From contig DATFXR010000406.1 of NCBI GenBank assembly GCA_035315685.1, positions 1 to 14,701 on the forward strand: a stretch of 14,701 bases of DNA, written 5' to 3'. Positions 7,401 through 13,376 of this stretch are shown piece after piece. The first letter of the stretch is position 1. Every line of letters starts with the position of its first letter. Under the pieces are notes generated by a model. The model saw nothing but the letters and a program-made list of their open reading frames with translations. It made no database searches and had not been told where the DNA came from. Both the position numbers and the translations under genes were made by a program. The DNA comes from QHWK01 sp035315685. GTDB taxonomy: Bacteria > Acidobacteriota > Vicinamibacteria > Vicinamibacterales > CAVVIG01.

Positions 7401-8194
7401 TTCGCACCTCGCAGCGTCGTCAGATAGGCGACGAGATCGTCGACCTCCGCGTCCTTGAGTCGCGCGGCGTACGAGGGCATCAGCGACGCATCGATCTCGC
7501 GGTCGAGGCTCTTGAGGTTCGACTTCTCGAACGCGTGCACCGCCCCGCTCGCATCGCGGATGTGCACCCAGAAGACGTCTTCGGTGACGCGAATGCCGCG
7601 GACCTCCGGTCCGTTCACCGGCGTCGCACGCACGACGAGATAGCCCGGCGGATGTGATGCCTCGGGCTTCACGATCGCCTCGCGGAGGTACGCCGCGCCG
7701 CGCCGTGCGCCGATCGTGGTCAGTTCCGGCCCGAGGATGCCGCCCTGCCCCTCGACGACGTGGCAGCCGGCGCAGCCGGTCGATCCATACAGCGCCGCGC
7801 CGCGCTGCGCGTTGCCGGCGGCCGGCGGCGCGGATGCTCGAGAGAGCGATTGAGCGTACGCTGCGGCGTGCTGGATGTTGCGCTCGGTGAGGGTACTGCG
7901 GAAGCCTGGCATGTCGGTTCCGGGAATGCCGTTCGTAATGATGTCGGCGATCGATGCGAGCGACGTTGCATGGCGAAGTTTGCCGTGGAGATTGGGTCCC
8001 ATGCCGCCGTCGCCGTCGTTGCCGTGGCACCAGGCGCACTGGGCGTCGAAGATTCGCCTGCCCTCCGCAGCATCGCTCGACATCGCCGGACGGGCGGGGC
8101 GCGGAGATGCGCTGCGCGTCTGGGCGACAGACGCCGCCGGCAGCAACGCGACTGCCGATGCGGTACAGATCACCGAGTGGAGCAATCGCATCAT
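7397..8194 (-). CDS. Diheme cytochrome c
   Basis: 265 aa, signal peptide at 1-24 (cleavage after SVAQ region). Two CxxCH sites: CAWCH at 53-57 and CAGCH at 141-145. Likely axial methionines are M95 (TDMPGF) and M239 (SLMPSY). The second domain (GPELTTIGARRGAAYLREAI, then GIRVTEDVF, EKSNLKSL and DDLVAYL) matches the heme-binding domain type described from Planctomycetes and Verrucomicrobia. Role: periplasmic electron carrier, most likely accepting electrons from the quinoprotein encoded directly downstream with a 4-nt overlap. The start has two consecutive ATGs (8194 and 8191); GGAGG at 8198-8202 sits 3 and 6 bases away, so 8191 has the better spacing. The inverted heptamer array lies 20 bases upstream of the start. 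Confidence 0.92.
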   Translation of the reverse strand: MMRLLHSVICTASAVALLPAASVAQTRSASPRPARPAMSSDAAEGRRIFDAQCAWCHGNDGDGGMGPNLHGKLRHATSLASIADIITNGIPGTDMPGFRSTLTERNIQHAAAYAQSLSRASAPPAAGNAQRGAALYGSTGCAGCHVVEGQGGILGPELTTIGARRGAAYLREAIVKPEASHPPGYLVVRATPVNGPEVRGIRVTEDVFWVHIRDASGAVHAFEKSNLKSLDREIDASLMPSYAARLKDAEVDDLVAYLTTLRGAK

Positions 8195-8214
8195 TCTCCT
8201 CCGGCGGTCGTCGC

Positions 8215-8334
8215 GTTCAGGGTTCAGGGTTCAGGGTTCTGGTTCTGGTTCAGGTCCGAACTCGAACTGAACTCGAACCTTGAACGCTGAACGCTGAACC
8301 CTGAACCCTGAACCCTGAACCCTGAACCCTGAAC
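8215..8334. repeat. Inverted heptamer array (GGGTTCA / TGAACCC)
   Basis: Left arm 8215-8239 is GTTCAGG repeated three and a half times. The middle (8240-8280) is degenerate and contains GGTTCT and CGAACT variants. The right arm 8281-8334 is two TGAACGC units, five TGAACCC units and a partial unit. The 25-nt left arm is perfectly complementary to the right arm in three registers, so transcripts of either strand can form a long hairpin. It separates the 3' end of selA from the 5' end of the cytochrome operon, both on the minus strand. The unit is the same as at 1758-1792. Confidence 0.9.
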
Positions 8335-8360
8335 GGGGTGAATGGCGCGATTATAGGTGG

Positions 8361-9794
8361 CTACAGTCGGGTGAACAACCGCACGAGTTGAGCGTCGTGA
8401 TCGGGCAGCATCGTGCGGAGGTCGAGCACGACCTGGTCACCATCGATGCGGGCGATCACCGGCGGCGTCAGCCGGCGAAGCATTCCTTCGAGCGCATCGG
8501 GCGACGCGCCGTCCTTCTGCACGACCACGAGCCACGTCGGCAGTTCGATGCCGGGTGCGCTGCCGCCACCAACCGCTGAAGCACCTTCGACGATACCGGT
8601 GCGCCAGCCGGGGATCGCGCCAATCTGCGCGGCGATCGCATCCGCACGCACACGAATCTCGTCGGCAGTCGTCGTCAGCATGCGCTGCACCGGCACAGTC
8701 GCCGACGCGCGCCCGGCGGCGTATTCGATCAGCGTCGCCTCGAGCGCGGCGTAGGTCATCTTGTCCACGCGAAGCGCACGCATCAGCGGGTGCTTGCGGA
8801 TGCGATCGACCAGCGCCGCCTGGCCGACGATGATGCCCGCTTGCGGTCCGCCGAGCAGCTTGTCGCCGCTGAAGCAGCAGACGTCGACGCCGGCCGCGAC
8901 CGTGTCGCGCACCGTTGGCTCCTCCCGGAGGAGATCCCACACCTGTCCGACATTTGTCAACCGGTTGTCAGACTGTTGTCGGCCCCCCGTCTGACCCCAT
9001 TCGGACCCCAGCAGGCCGCTGCCGAGATCTTCAGCGACCGGGATGGTGAATTTTCTGCCAAGGGCGACGAGATCTGTCAGTCGCGGACGCTCGGTGAAGC
9101 CTTCGATGCGGAAATTGGACGGGTGGACGCGCAGGATCAGTGCGGTTCGTTCAGTGATCGCGGCCGCATAGTCGGCGGCGCGCGTCTTGTTGGTCGTCCC
9201 TACTTCGCGAAGGCACGCGCCGGACTGCGTCATCACGTCCGGAATCCTGAATCCGCCGCCGATTTCGACGAGCTCGCCGCGCGAAACGATCACTTCACGG
9301 CCCGCCGCCACCGCCGCGAGCACGATCATCGTCGCCGCCGCATTGTTGTTGACGACGACCGCCGCTTCCGCACCGGTGAGCCGGCAGAGCAGTCGTTCCG
9401 CGTGGACGTCGCGCCGGCCGCGAGTGCCGCGTCCGAGGTCGTACTCGAGCGAGGCATAGCCGCTCGCCACGTGCGCGACGCGGTCGAGCGCCGACGCGGC
9501 CAGTGGCGCGCGACCGAGGTTGGTGTGAACGATGACGCCGGTGGCATTGATGACGGACTGAAGGGACGAGGCGAACGCCGAACGCAGCCGCGCGCTCGCG
9601 GTGGATTCGATCCGCGCCGTCGCGGCTTCATCCGGCACCTGCTCGTTGTCGCCGGCGATGGCCGCGCGCAGATCCGATGCAGCTGCGCGGAGCGCGTCCA
9701 CCGTCGCATCGGCGCCGAACTCCGCTTCGAGCGCACGCACGGCCGGCCGCCGCCGCAGTTCGTCGATGGACGGAATCACTCTGAAGTTGGACAC
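8361..9794 (-). CDS. selA: L-seryl-tRNA(Sec) selenium transferase SelA
   Basis: 477 aa from GTG 9794. SelA converts seryl-tRNA(Sec) to selenocysteinyl-tRNA(Sec) using selenophosphate and PLP. Visible family motifs: IPSIDELRRRPAVRAL at the N-terminus, INATGVIVHTNLGRAPL, VNNNAAATMIVL, REVIVSRGELVEIGGGFRIP, EVGTTNKT, LRVHPSNFRIEGF and the PLP-lysine motif FSGDKLLGGPQAGI with K312. I chose GTG 9794 because AGGA lies five bases upstream and the protein then begins like other SelA proteins; ATG 9857 would add 21 residues and overlap the divergent gene. Between DLGSGLL and EPTV there are 29 residues instead of about 10 in typical SelA (see separate entry). No selB, selD or tRNA(Sec) is in the window. 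Cytoplasmic, normally a homodecamer. Confidence 0.95.
   Translation of the reverse strand: MSNFRVIPSIDELRRRPAVRALEAEFGADATVDALRAAASDLRAAIAGDNEQVPDEAATARIESTASARLRSAFASSLQSVINATGVIVHTNLGRAPLAASALDRVAHVASGYASLEYDLGRGTRGRRDVHAERLLCRLTGAEAAVVVNNNAAATMIVLAAVAAGREVIVSRGELVEIGGGFRIPDVMTQSGACLREVGTTNKTRAADYAAAITERTALILRVHPSNFRIEGFTERPRLTDLVALGRKFTIPVAEDLGSGLLGSEWGQTGGRQQSDNRLTNVGQVWDLLREEPTVRDTVAAGVDVCCFSGDKLLGGPQAGIIVGQAALVDRIRKHPLMRALRVDKMTYAALEATLIEYAAGRASATVPVQRMLTTTADEIRVRADAIAAQIGAIPGWRTGIVEGASAVGGGSAPGIELPTWLVVVQKDGASPDALEGMLRRLTPPVIARIDGDQVVLDLRTMLPDHDAQLVRLFTRL
8937..9008 (-). repeat. In-frame 72-bp insertion in selA resembling intergenic repeat
   Basis: The 24 codons from GSEWGQT to NVGQVW have no counterpart in SelA as I know it. 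The DNA contains GGGGTCAGAC, a run of six G, TGTCGGACAGGTG, and CCGACA/TGTCGG arms around an AACCGGTT palindrome. Such words are characteristic of short palindromic intergenic repeats rather than of coding DNA. The length is a multiple of three and it carries no stop in the selA frame. Confidence 0.5.
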
Positions 9795-9837
9795 ATGCTT
9801 CCTGCTTCCATGCACACCTGCGCCCGGGAATTCTGCA

Positions 9838-9844
9838 ATACTAT
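9838..9844. promoter_or_regulatory. Candidate bidirectional -10 region between selA and the divergent gene
   Basis: ATACTAT in the 61-bp divergent space reads TACTAT on the plus strand (11 bases before ATG 9856) and ATAGTAT on the minus strand (about 43 bases before the selA GTG). It is the only AT-rich promoter-like word in this gap. No convincing -35 box is seen for either direction. Confidence 0.3.
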
Positions 9845-9855
9845 GACAACGCGCC

Positions 9856-10269
9856 ATGACATCGGATCCGCCGAAGTACCGACCGCTCGAGCGCTTCTGG
9901 CCGTACGCCGAGCTGCCGGAACAGCCGACCGAAGAGGAGCTTGCCGCGCTCGACCCGGATCTGCACGAGGCGCTGTTCGGCGCGCGGCCGCGCCCGTTCT
10001 CGATCTCGCTGGTCTTTCCGCCGCTCGACGTCCCGGAATTTCCCGCGGCCCTCGAGATCGCGCGCGGCGCCGCGGAATTCCGCGAGATCGGCGCCGGCCC
10101 GGCGCGCCGCTACCGTGCGCGCTTCTGGTCCAGCGACGCGTCGCGGCTCCGCGATCTGTTCCAGATCGTGGGTCCATCCGACGCGACCGAAGTGCTGATC
10201 GACGATCGTCCGGTGCCATACGCGCGAGAGCTGTGGCTGCCGCTGGTGTGGTTCCTGATCCCGCGATAG
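9856..10269 (+). CDS. Conserved-looking hypothetical protein
   Basis: 137 aa, not recognised. It is acidic and proline-rich at the N-terminus (PPKYRPLERFWPYAELPEQP), with a central part resembling an alpha/beta fold (FSISLVFPPLDVPEFPAAL, then RYRARFWSSDASRLRDLFQIV) and a hydrophobic C-terminus ending LWLPLVWFLIPR. No signal peptide or true membrane segment, so probably cytoplasmic. It starts at an ATG with no Shine-Dalgarno sequence; a TACTAT box lies 11 bases upstream, suggesting a short or absent leader. The next gene begins six bases after its stop, so the two are very likely co-transcribed. Normal codon use for the window. Confidence 0.7.
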   Translation: MTSDPPKYRPLERFWPYAELPEQPTEEELAALDPDLHEALFGARPRPFSISLVFPPLDVPEFPAALEIARGAAEFREIGAGPARRYRARFWSSDASRLRDLFQIVGPSDATEVLIDDRPVPYARELWLPLVWFLIPR

Positions 10270-10275
10270 AGTCCC

Positions 10276-10854
10276 GTGCCTCCGTCCATCGACCAGGATC
10301 TCACGCGGCTCGAGGCCGAGCTCAAGCAGCTCGAGGCCGAATACAACATGTTCTTCTCGGGGCGGCTGCCGACTCCCCCGTGGGAGACGCGGGCGCGCGT
10401 CGAGTCGCTCGTGAAGCAGTACGATCGCGCCTACATTCCGAACACCGGTGATCGGTTCCGGTTCTCTACGTTGCAGTCGCGGTTCGCGACTTTCATCGAT
10501 TTGTGGGATCGCGGCCTGCGCGCCCGCGAGGAAGGGCGGCCCGGGCCCTTCATGCATCAGCGGGCGCTGAAAGATCCGGAGAGGAAGAGCCCGGAGGACC
10601 GGATCCTGCGCGTGTCGTCGTTCCGCGATCCCGTGCGCGAAATCGACAAACTCACCGAGCTGTACGAGTCACTCGCGGAAGCGCGCCGCGAAGTCGGCGA
10701 GGACGCACCACCGTTTCACAAGTTCGCCGACCTGGTGAAGAACCAGGTGAAGCAGCTGCGTCAGAAGGGATCGCCGGAAGTGGCGTTTCGCGTCGCCGTC
10801 AAGGACGGAAAAGTGAGCTTTACTGCTCGAGGCCTGAAGGGTGTGCGTGAGTAG
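10276..10854 (+). CDS. MXAN_5187 C-terminal-domain-like protein
   Basis: 192 aa from GTG 10276, six bases after the previous stop. An N-terminal coiled-coil-like helix (DLTRLEAELKQLEAEYNMFF) is followed by a highly patterned block (SGRLPTPPWETRARVESL, then NTGDRFRFSTLQSRF and LWDRGLRAREEGRPGPF) that I recognise as the domain named after MXAN_5187 of Myxococcus. The C-terminal third is basic (KFADLVKNQVKQLRQKG) and ends VKDGKVSFTARGLKGV. The biochemical role of this domain is unknown to me; in myxobacteria it occurs in larger signalling-like proteins. It forms a two-gene unit with the preceding hypothetical gene. No signal peptide. A strong hairpin follows. Confidence 0.75.
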   Translation: MPPSIDQDLTRLEAELKQLEAEYNMFFSGRLPTPPWETRARVESLVKQYDRAYIPNTGDRFRFSTLQSRFATFIDLWDRGLRAREEGRPGPFMHQRALKDPERKSPEDRILRVSSFRDPVREIDKLTELYESLAEARREVGEDAPPFHKFADLVKNQVKQLRQKGSPEVAFRVAVKDGKVSFTARGLKGVRE

Positions 10855-10876
10855 GGGCTGGGGGCTAGGGGCTAGC
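10854..10876. repeat. Short G-rich GGGGCTA repeat
   Basis: Runs of 4, 5 and 4 G (10854-10857, 10860-10864, 10868-10871) separated by CT and CTA, beginning at the last base of the preceding stop codon. Only three G4+ runs are present, so a four-tier intramolecular quadruplex would be incomplete. Confidence 0.5.
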
Positions 10877-10889
10877 TGTTTATCGCAAA

Positions 10890-10931
10890 GGGCAGAGAGC
10901 CGGGGAACGCGGTTCCCCAGGCCCTCTGCCC
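10890..10931. terminator. Bidirectional hairpin between convergent genes
   Basis: GGGCAGAG (10890-10897) pairs with CTCTGCCC (10924-10931); GCC pairs with GGC (10920-10922); GGGGAAC (10902-10908) pairs with GTTCCCC (10912-10918), closing on a 3-nt loop. It sits between two convergent stops (10854 plus and 10941 minus), the expected place for a shared terminator. T-tracts on either side are weak. Confidence 0.7.
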
Positions 10932-10940
10932 TGCAAGGCG

Positions 10941-11144
10941 CTAGATCTTGGTGACGTTGCCGGCCTGCGGGCCCTTCGGGCCGTCAACGATCTCGAACTC
11001 GACCGCCTGGCCCTCCTCGAGCGAGCGGAAGCCGTCGCCCTGAATGGCCGAGTAGTGCACGAAGACGTCACTGCCTCCGTCGCGCTCGATAAACCCGTAG
11101 CCTTTTGCGTTGTTGAACCACTTGACCTTGCCTGTGATACGCAT
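10941..11144 (-). CDS. Cold-shock domain protein
   Basis: 67 aa, full length for a CspA-type protein. RNP1 is KGYGFI (14-19) and RNP2 is VFVHY (27-31); the N-terminus ITGKVKWFNNAKGYGFI and the C-terminus AVEFEIVDGPKGPQAGNVTKI are canonical. Role: single-strand RNA/DNA binding, an RNA chaperone in cold adaptation or general translation. Start ATG 11144 is preceded by AGGAAGAAG at a suitable distance. A terminator-like hairpin with nine Ts on this strand lies about 57 bases upstream of the ATG, so the leader is either short or attenuated. Which of several Csp paralogues it is cannot be decided. Confidence 0.95.
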   Translation of the reverse strand: MRITGKVKWFNNAKGYGFIERDGGSDVFVHYSAIQGDGFRSLEEGQAVEFEIVDGPKGPQAGNVTKI

Positions 11145-11193
11145 CGTTCTTCTTCCTGCTTGCTGTGACGCACGTGAGCGTCGTTGAACGGTT

Positions 11194-11239
11194 GTAAGGG
11201 CAAAAAAAAAGGCCGCGGGTGTGCGGCCTTTTCCCTTAC
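11194..11239 (-). terminator. Intrinsic-terminator-like hairpin in the csp/purH divergent region
   Basis: AAAAGGCCGC (11207-11216) pairs with GCGGCCTTTT (11223-11232) around a 6-nt loop, and GTAAGGG (11194-11200) pairs with CCCTTAC (11233-11239), leaving a 6-nt CAAAAA bulge. On the minus strand the GC stem is followed directly by nine Ts, a textbook rho-independent terminator. On the plus strand the stem is followed by TTTTCCC, which is weaker. Its location between divergent genes is unusual. Confidence 0.75.
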
Positions 11240-11270
11240 GGCGCCAGGCCCGCCCGGCGTCGGCAGAGAT

Positions 11271-11276
11271 GATACT
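11271..11276 (+). promoter_or_regulatory. Candidate -10 box for purH
   Basis: GATACT, preceded by GAGAT, lies 14 bases before ATG 11291, giving a predicted leader of about 8 bases. No Shine-Dalgarno sequence precedes the ATG (the sequence is ACTTTTCTCTTT), consistent with a near-leaderless message. No -35 match. Confidence 0.3.
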
Positions 11277-11290
11277 GGACTTTTCTCTTT

Positions 11291-12901
11291 ATGCCAAGAG
11301 CTTTGCTCAGCGTTTCCAACAAGACCGGCATCGTCGAGTTCGCGCGTGGACTTGCCGCGCGCGGCTTCGACATTGTTTCGACCGGCGGTACCGCGCGGAC
11401 GCTCGCCGACGCGGGGCTCGCGGTCATCAGCGTGTCCGACGTCACCGGCTTTCCTGAAATGATGGACGGGCGGGTCAAGACGCTGCATCCGCACATTCAC
11501 GGCGGAATTCTCGCGCGTCGCGATCATCCCGACGATCTATACGCGATTGCGCAGCTCGGCATCGCCGCCATCGACGTCGTCGTCGTGAACCTGTATCCGT
11601 TCGGAGACACGGCGAAGAAGCCGGACGTGAGGTTCGACGAGCTCGTCGAGCAGATTGACATCGGTGGGCCAAGCCTGGTGCGCGCGGCCGCGAAGAACTT
11701 CCGCGACGTTCTCGTGGTCGTCAACCCGGGCGACTACGGCGCGGTTCTCGCGGCGATCGACGCAGGACCAACCCGCGAGTTCAGGTACCGGCTGATGGTG
11801 CAGGCCTTCGCGCACACCGCCGAGTACGACCGCACCATTGCGACGACCATGCTGCGGGTGCGCGAATCGCTGAACGGCCTTGCAAATGAGGCAGAGCGCC
11901 CGGTTCGCGCGCCGACGATGGCGTTCGCCGATCGCGCGGATCTGACTCTGACGAAGATTCGCGATCTGCGGTATGGCGAGAACCCCCATCAGAAGGCCGC
12001 GTGGTATGCGACTGCAGGCGCGGAATGGGGTCTGGGCCGGGCCGACGTCGTGCAGGGGAAGGAGCTGTCGTTCACGAACCTGCTCGACCTCGACGCCGCC
12101 GCGCGGATTGCGCTGGAGTTCGACGAGCCGGCGGCGGTCGTGATCAAGCACACCAACCCGTGCGGTGTGGCCACCGGCGGCTCCGCGGCGGACGCCTACG
12201 TGCGCGCGCGCGATGCCGACCGCCTCGCCGCGTACGGGGGCATCGTCGCTCTCAATCGCGCGGTTGACGCTGCGGCAGCGGAGGCGATTGTCTCGACCTT
12301 CATCGAGGCGGTGATTGCGCCATCGGTCGATCCCGTCGCGCGTGGCGTGCTGGCCCGGAAGGCGAACATGCGCGTCGTGACCGCCGACTTTCTCTCATCA
12401 GGTGATGTCGGCATCGACGTGCGGTCGATCCTTGGCGCCGTCCTGATGCAGCAGCGCGACGCCGTGGTCGAGGCGCGGCGCCCGTGGACCGCCGATGCCC
12501 TGCCAGAGGGCACGCGGGTGGTCACCACGCGCCAACCGACCAGCCGCGAGTGGGAAGCGCTCCGCTTCGCGTGGCGCGTGTGCGCGCACGTGAAGTCGAA
12601 CAGCGTGATCTTTACGGATGCGACGCGCACCCTGGCGATCGGCGCGGGGCAGATGAGCCGCGTGGACGCCGTTCACGTCGCCGTCATGAAGGCGCAGTCA
12701 GCGGCGCGAGGCCTCGCGGGATCCGTCGTGGCGTCGGACGCATTCTTTCCCTTCCGCGACGGGCTCGACGCCGCTGCGGCAGCGGGCGCGACGGCCGTGG
12801 TCCAGCCCGGGGGATCGATGCGCGACACGGAGGTGATTGCCGCCGCGGACGAGCACGGCCTCGCCATGGTCGTCACCGGCCGGCGGCATTTCAGACACTG
12901 A
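11291..12901 (+). CDS. purH: Bifunctional AICAR transformylase/IMP cyclohydrolase PurH
   Basis: 536 aa, close to the usual length. It catalyses the last two steps of de novo purine synthesis: AICAR to FAICAR with 10-formyl-THF, then cyclisation to IMP. The N-terminal MGS-like cyclohydrolase domain shows ALLSVSNKTGIVEFA, STGGTARTL, GFPEMMDGRVKTLHPHIHGG and DIGGPSLVRAAAKN. The transformylase domain shows LRYGENPHQKAAWY, GKELSFTNLLDLDAA, the catalytic K286-H287 in VIKHTNPCG, HVKSNSVIF, GAGQMSRVDAV, SDAFFPFRDGLD and the terminal TGRRHFRH. Cytoplasmic dimer by family knowledge. A small membrane-protein gene starts seven bases after its stop and is probably co-transcribed. The start is clear because the N-terminal motif begins at residue 4. 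Confidence 0.97.
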   Translation: MPRALLSVSNKTGIVEFARGLAARGFDIVSTGGTARTLADAGLAVISVSDVTGFPEMMDGRVKTLHPHIHGGILARRDHPDDLYAIAQLGIAAIDVVVVNLYPFGDTAKKPDVRFDELVEQIDIGGPSLVRAAAKNFRDVLVVVNPGDYGAVLAAIDAGPTREFRYRLMVQAFAHTAEYDRTIATTMLRVRESLNGLANEAERPVRAPTMAFADRADLTLTKIRDLRYGENPHQKAAWYATAGAEWGLGRADVVQGKELSFTNLLDLDAAARIALEFDEPAAVVIKHTNPCGVATGGSAADAYVRARDADRLAAYGGIVALNRAVDAAAAEAIVSTFIEAVIAPSVDPVARGVLARKANMRVVTADFLSSGDVGIDVRSILGAVLMQQRDAVVEARRPWTADALPEGTRVVTTRQPTSREWEALRFAWRVCAHVKSNSVIFTDATRTLAIGAGQMSRVDAVHVAVMKAQSAARGLAGSVVASDAFFPFRDGLDAAAAAGATAVVQPGGSMRDTEVIAAADEHGLAMVVTGRRHFRH

Positions 12902-12908
12902 GGCACGC

Positions 12909-13121
12909 ATGACGCAACGCGACGCGTGGTGGTGGGCGCTGCTCGGGGTCGCGCTCCTCGGCATCTTCGCGCACTCGTTCATCCCGCGCTACGAGTGGCG
13001 CGCCGTCAACGACAGCGGCACCGCGGTGATCGTCTATGACAAGTGGACGGGCCGTTTCCAGCGTGCCGAATACGACCCGACTGGCAAAATCAAGCCGATG
13101 GACGTCTTCACGCCTTTTTGA
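12909..13121 (+). CDS. Small single-pass membrane protein
   Basis: 70 aa. One hydrophobic segment at about residues 7-24 (AWWWALLGVALLGIFA) after a short N-terminus, then a soluble tail (IPRYEWRAVNDSGTAVIVYD, then KWTGRFQRAEYDPTGKI). ATG 12909 has GAGG five bases upstream, overlapping the purH stop region, so it is likely translated from the purH message. The frame is open further upstream, inside purH, but that part is a shadow. The tail reads as a small beta-structured extracytoplasmic or cytoplasmic domain. I do not recognise a named family, and no function can be assigned. Confidence 0.65.
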   Translation: MTQRDAWWWALLGVALLGIFAHSFIPRYEWRAVNDSGTAVIVYDKWTGRFQRAEYDPTGKIKPMDVFTPF

Positions 13122-13122
13122 T

Positions 13123-13346
13123 GCGCCGGACGCGCTCGCGGCGGATCGGTACCGTATCGCGCGGTTCGAACGCGACGCAAGGCACTCGCCTCACTTAACC
13201 ATCCACACATCGCGCCGCTGTACGAACTCGAGCCAGTTCCGCATGCAGCCGCCAAGTCGCTTGTTCCGCTTCACGTGCCCGTACCTCGAGTCGAGGTCAT
13301 CTTGGACTGGTCGGACGAATTTAAATGGAGAGTTCCGCTGAAATGA
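13123..13346 (+). pseudogene. Remnant of a serine/threonine protein kinase (PD40-type)
   Basis: In frame from 13123, APDALAADRYRIARFERDAR matches the N-lobe alpha-C region of bacterial Hanks-type kinases. After about 13185 the frame changes, and SLNHPHIAPLYELEP (from 13191) continues the same kinase segment; a single lost base around 13185 would restore ARHLASLNHPHI. That second frame stays open to TGA 13344-13346 and ends VEVILDWSDEFKWRVPLK, which resembles the C-terminal end (NWFEELKRRVP-type) of large acidobacterial kinase/PD40 proteins. So the start, the catalytic core and the propeller are missing, while both flanks are joined. There is no start codon or upstream signal. It fills the gap between the small membrane-protein gene and the Uma2 gene. 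Confidence 0.65.
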
Positions 13347-13376
13347 CTGCGCCGCCGCACGGACCGCTGTCAAGTC

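Noticed and set aside
7401..8039. N-terminal extension of the quinoprotein frame over the cytochrome gene
   Set aside because: The region encodes the cytochrome with two CxxCH motifs in another frame; the quinoprotein signal peptide begins at 7400 with its own ribosome-binding site.
8361..9794. Selenoprotein genes with in-frame UGA in this window
   Set aside because: No gene here is interrupted by a TGA in a way that matches a known selenoprotein; the TGA at 5709 changes frame rather than continuing in frame.
9795..9857. Longer SelA start at ATG 9857
   Set aside because: Would add 21 residues unlike SelA, has no ribosome-binding site and would overlap the divergent gene; GTG 9794 has AGGA at good spacing.
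8790..10451. 553-aa plus-strand open frame across selA and the next genes
   Set aside because: Overlaps selA, which has unmistakable motifs, and two other better-supported genes; its composition is that of a shadow frame.
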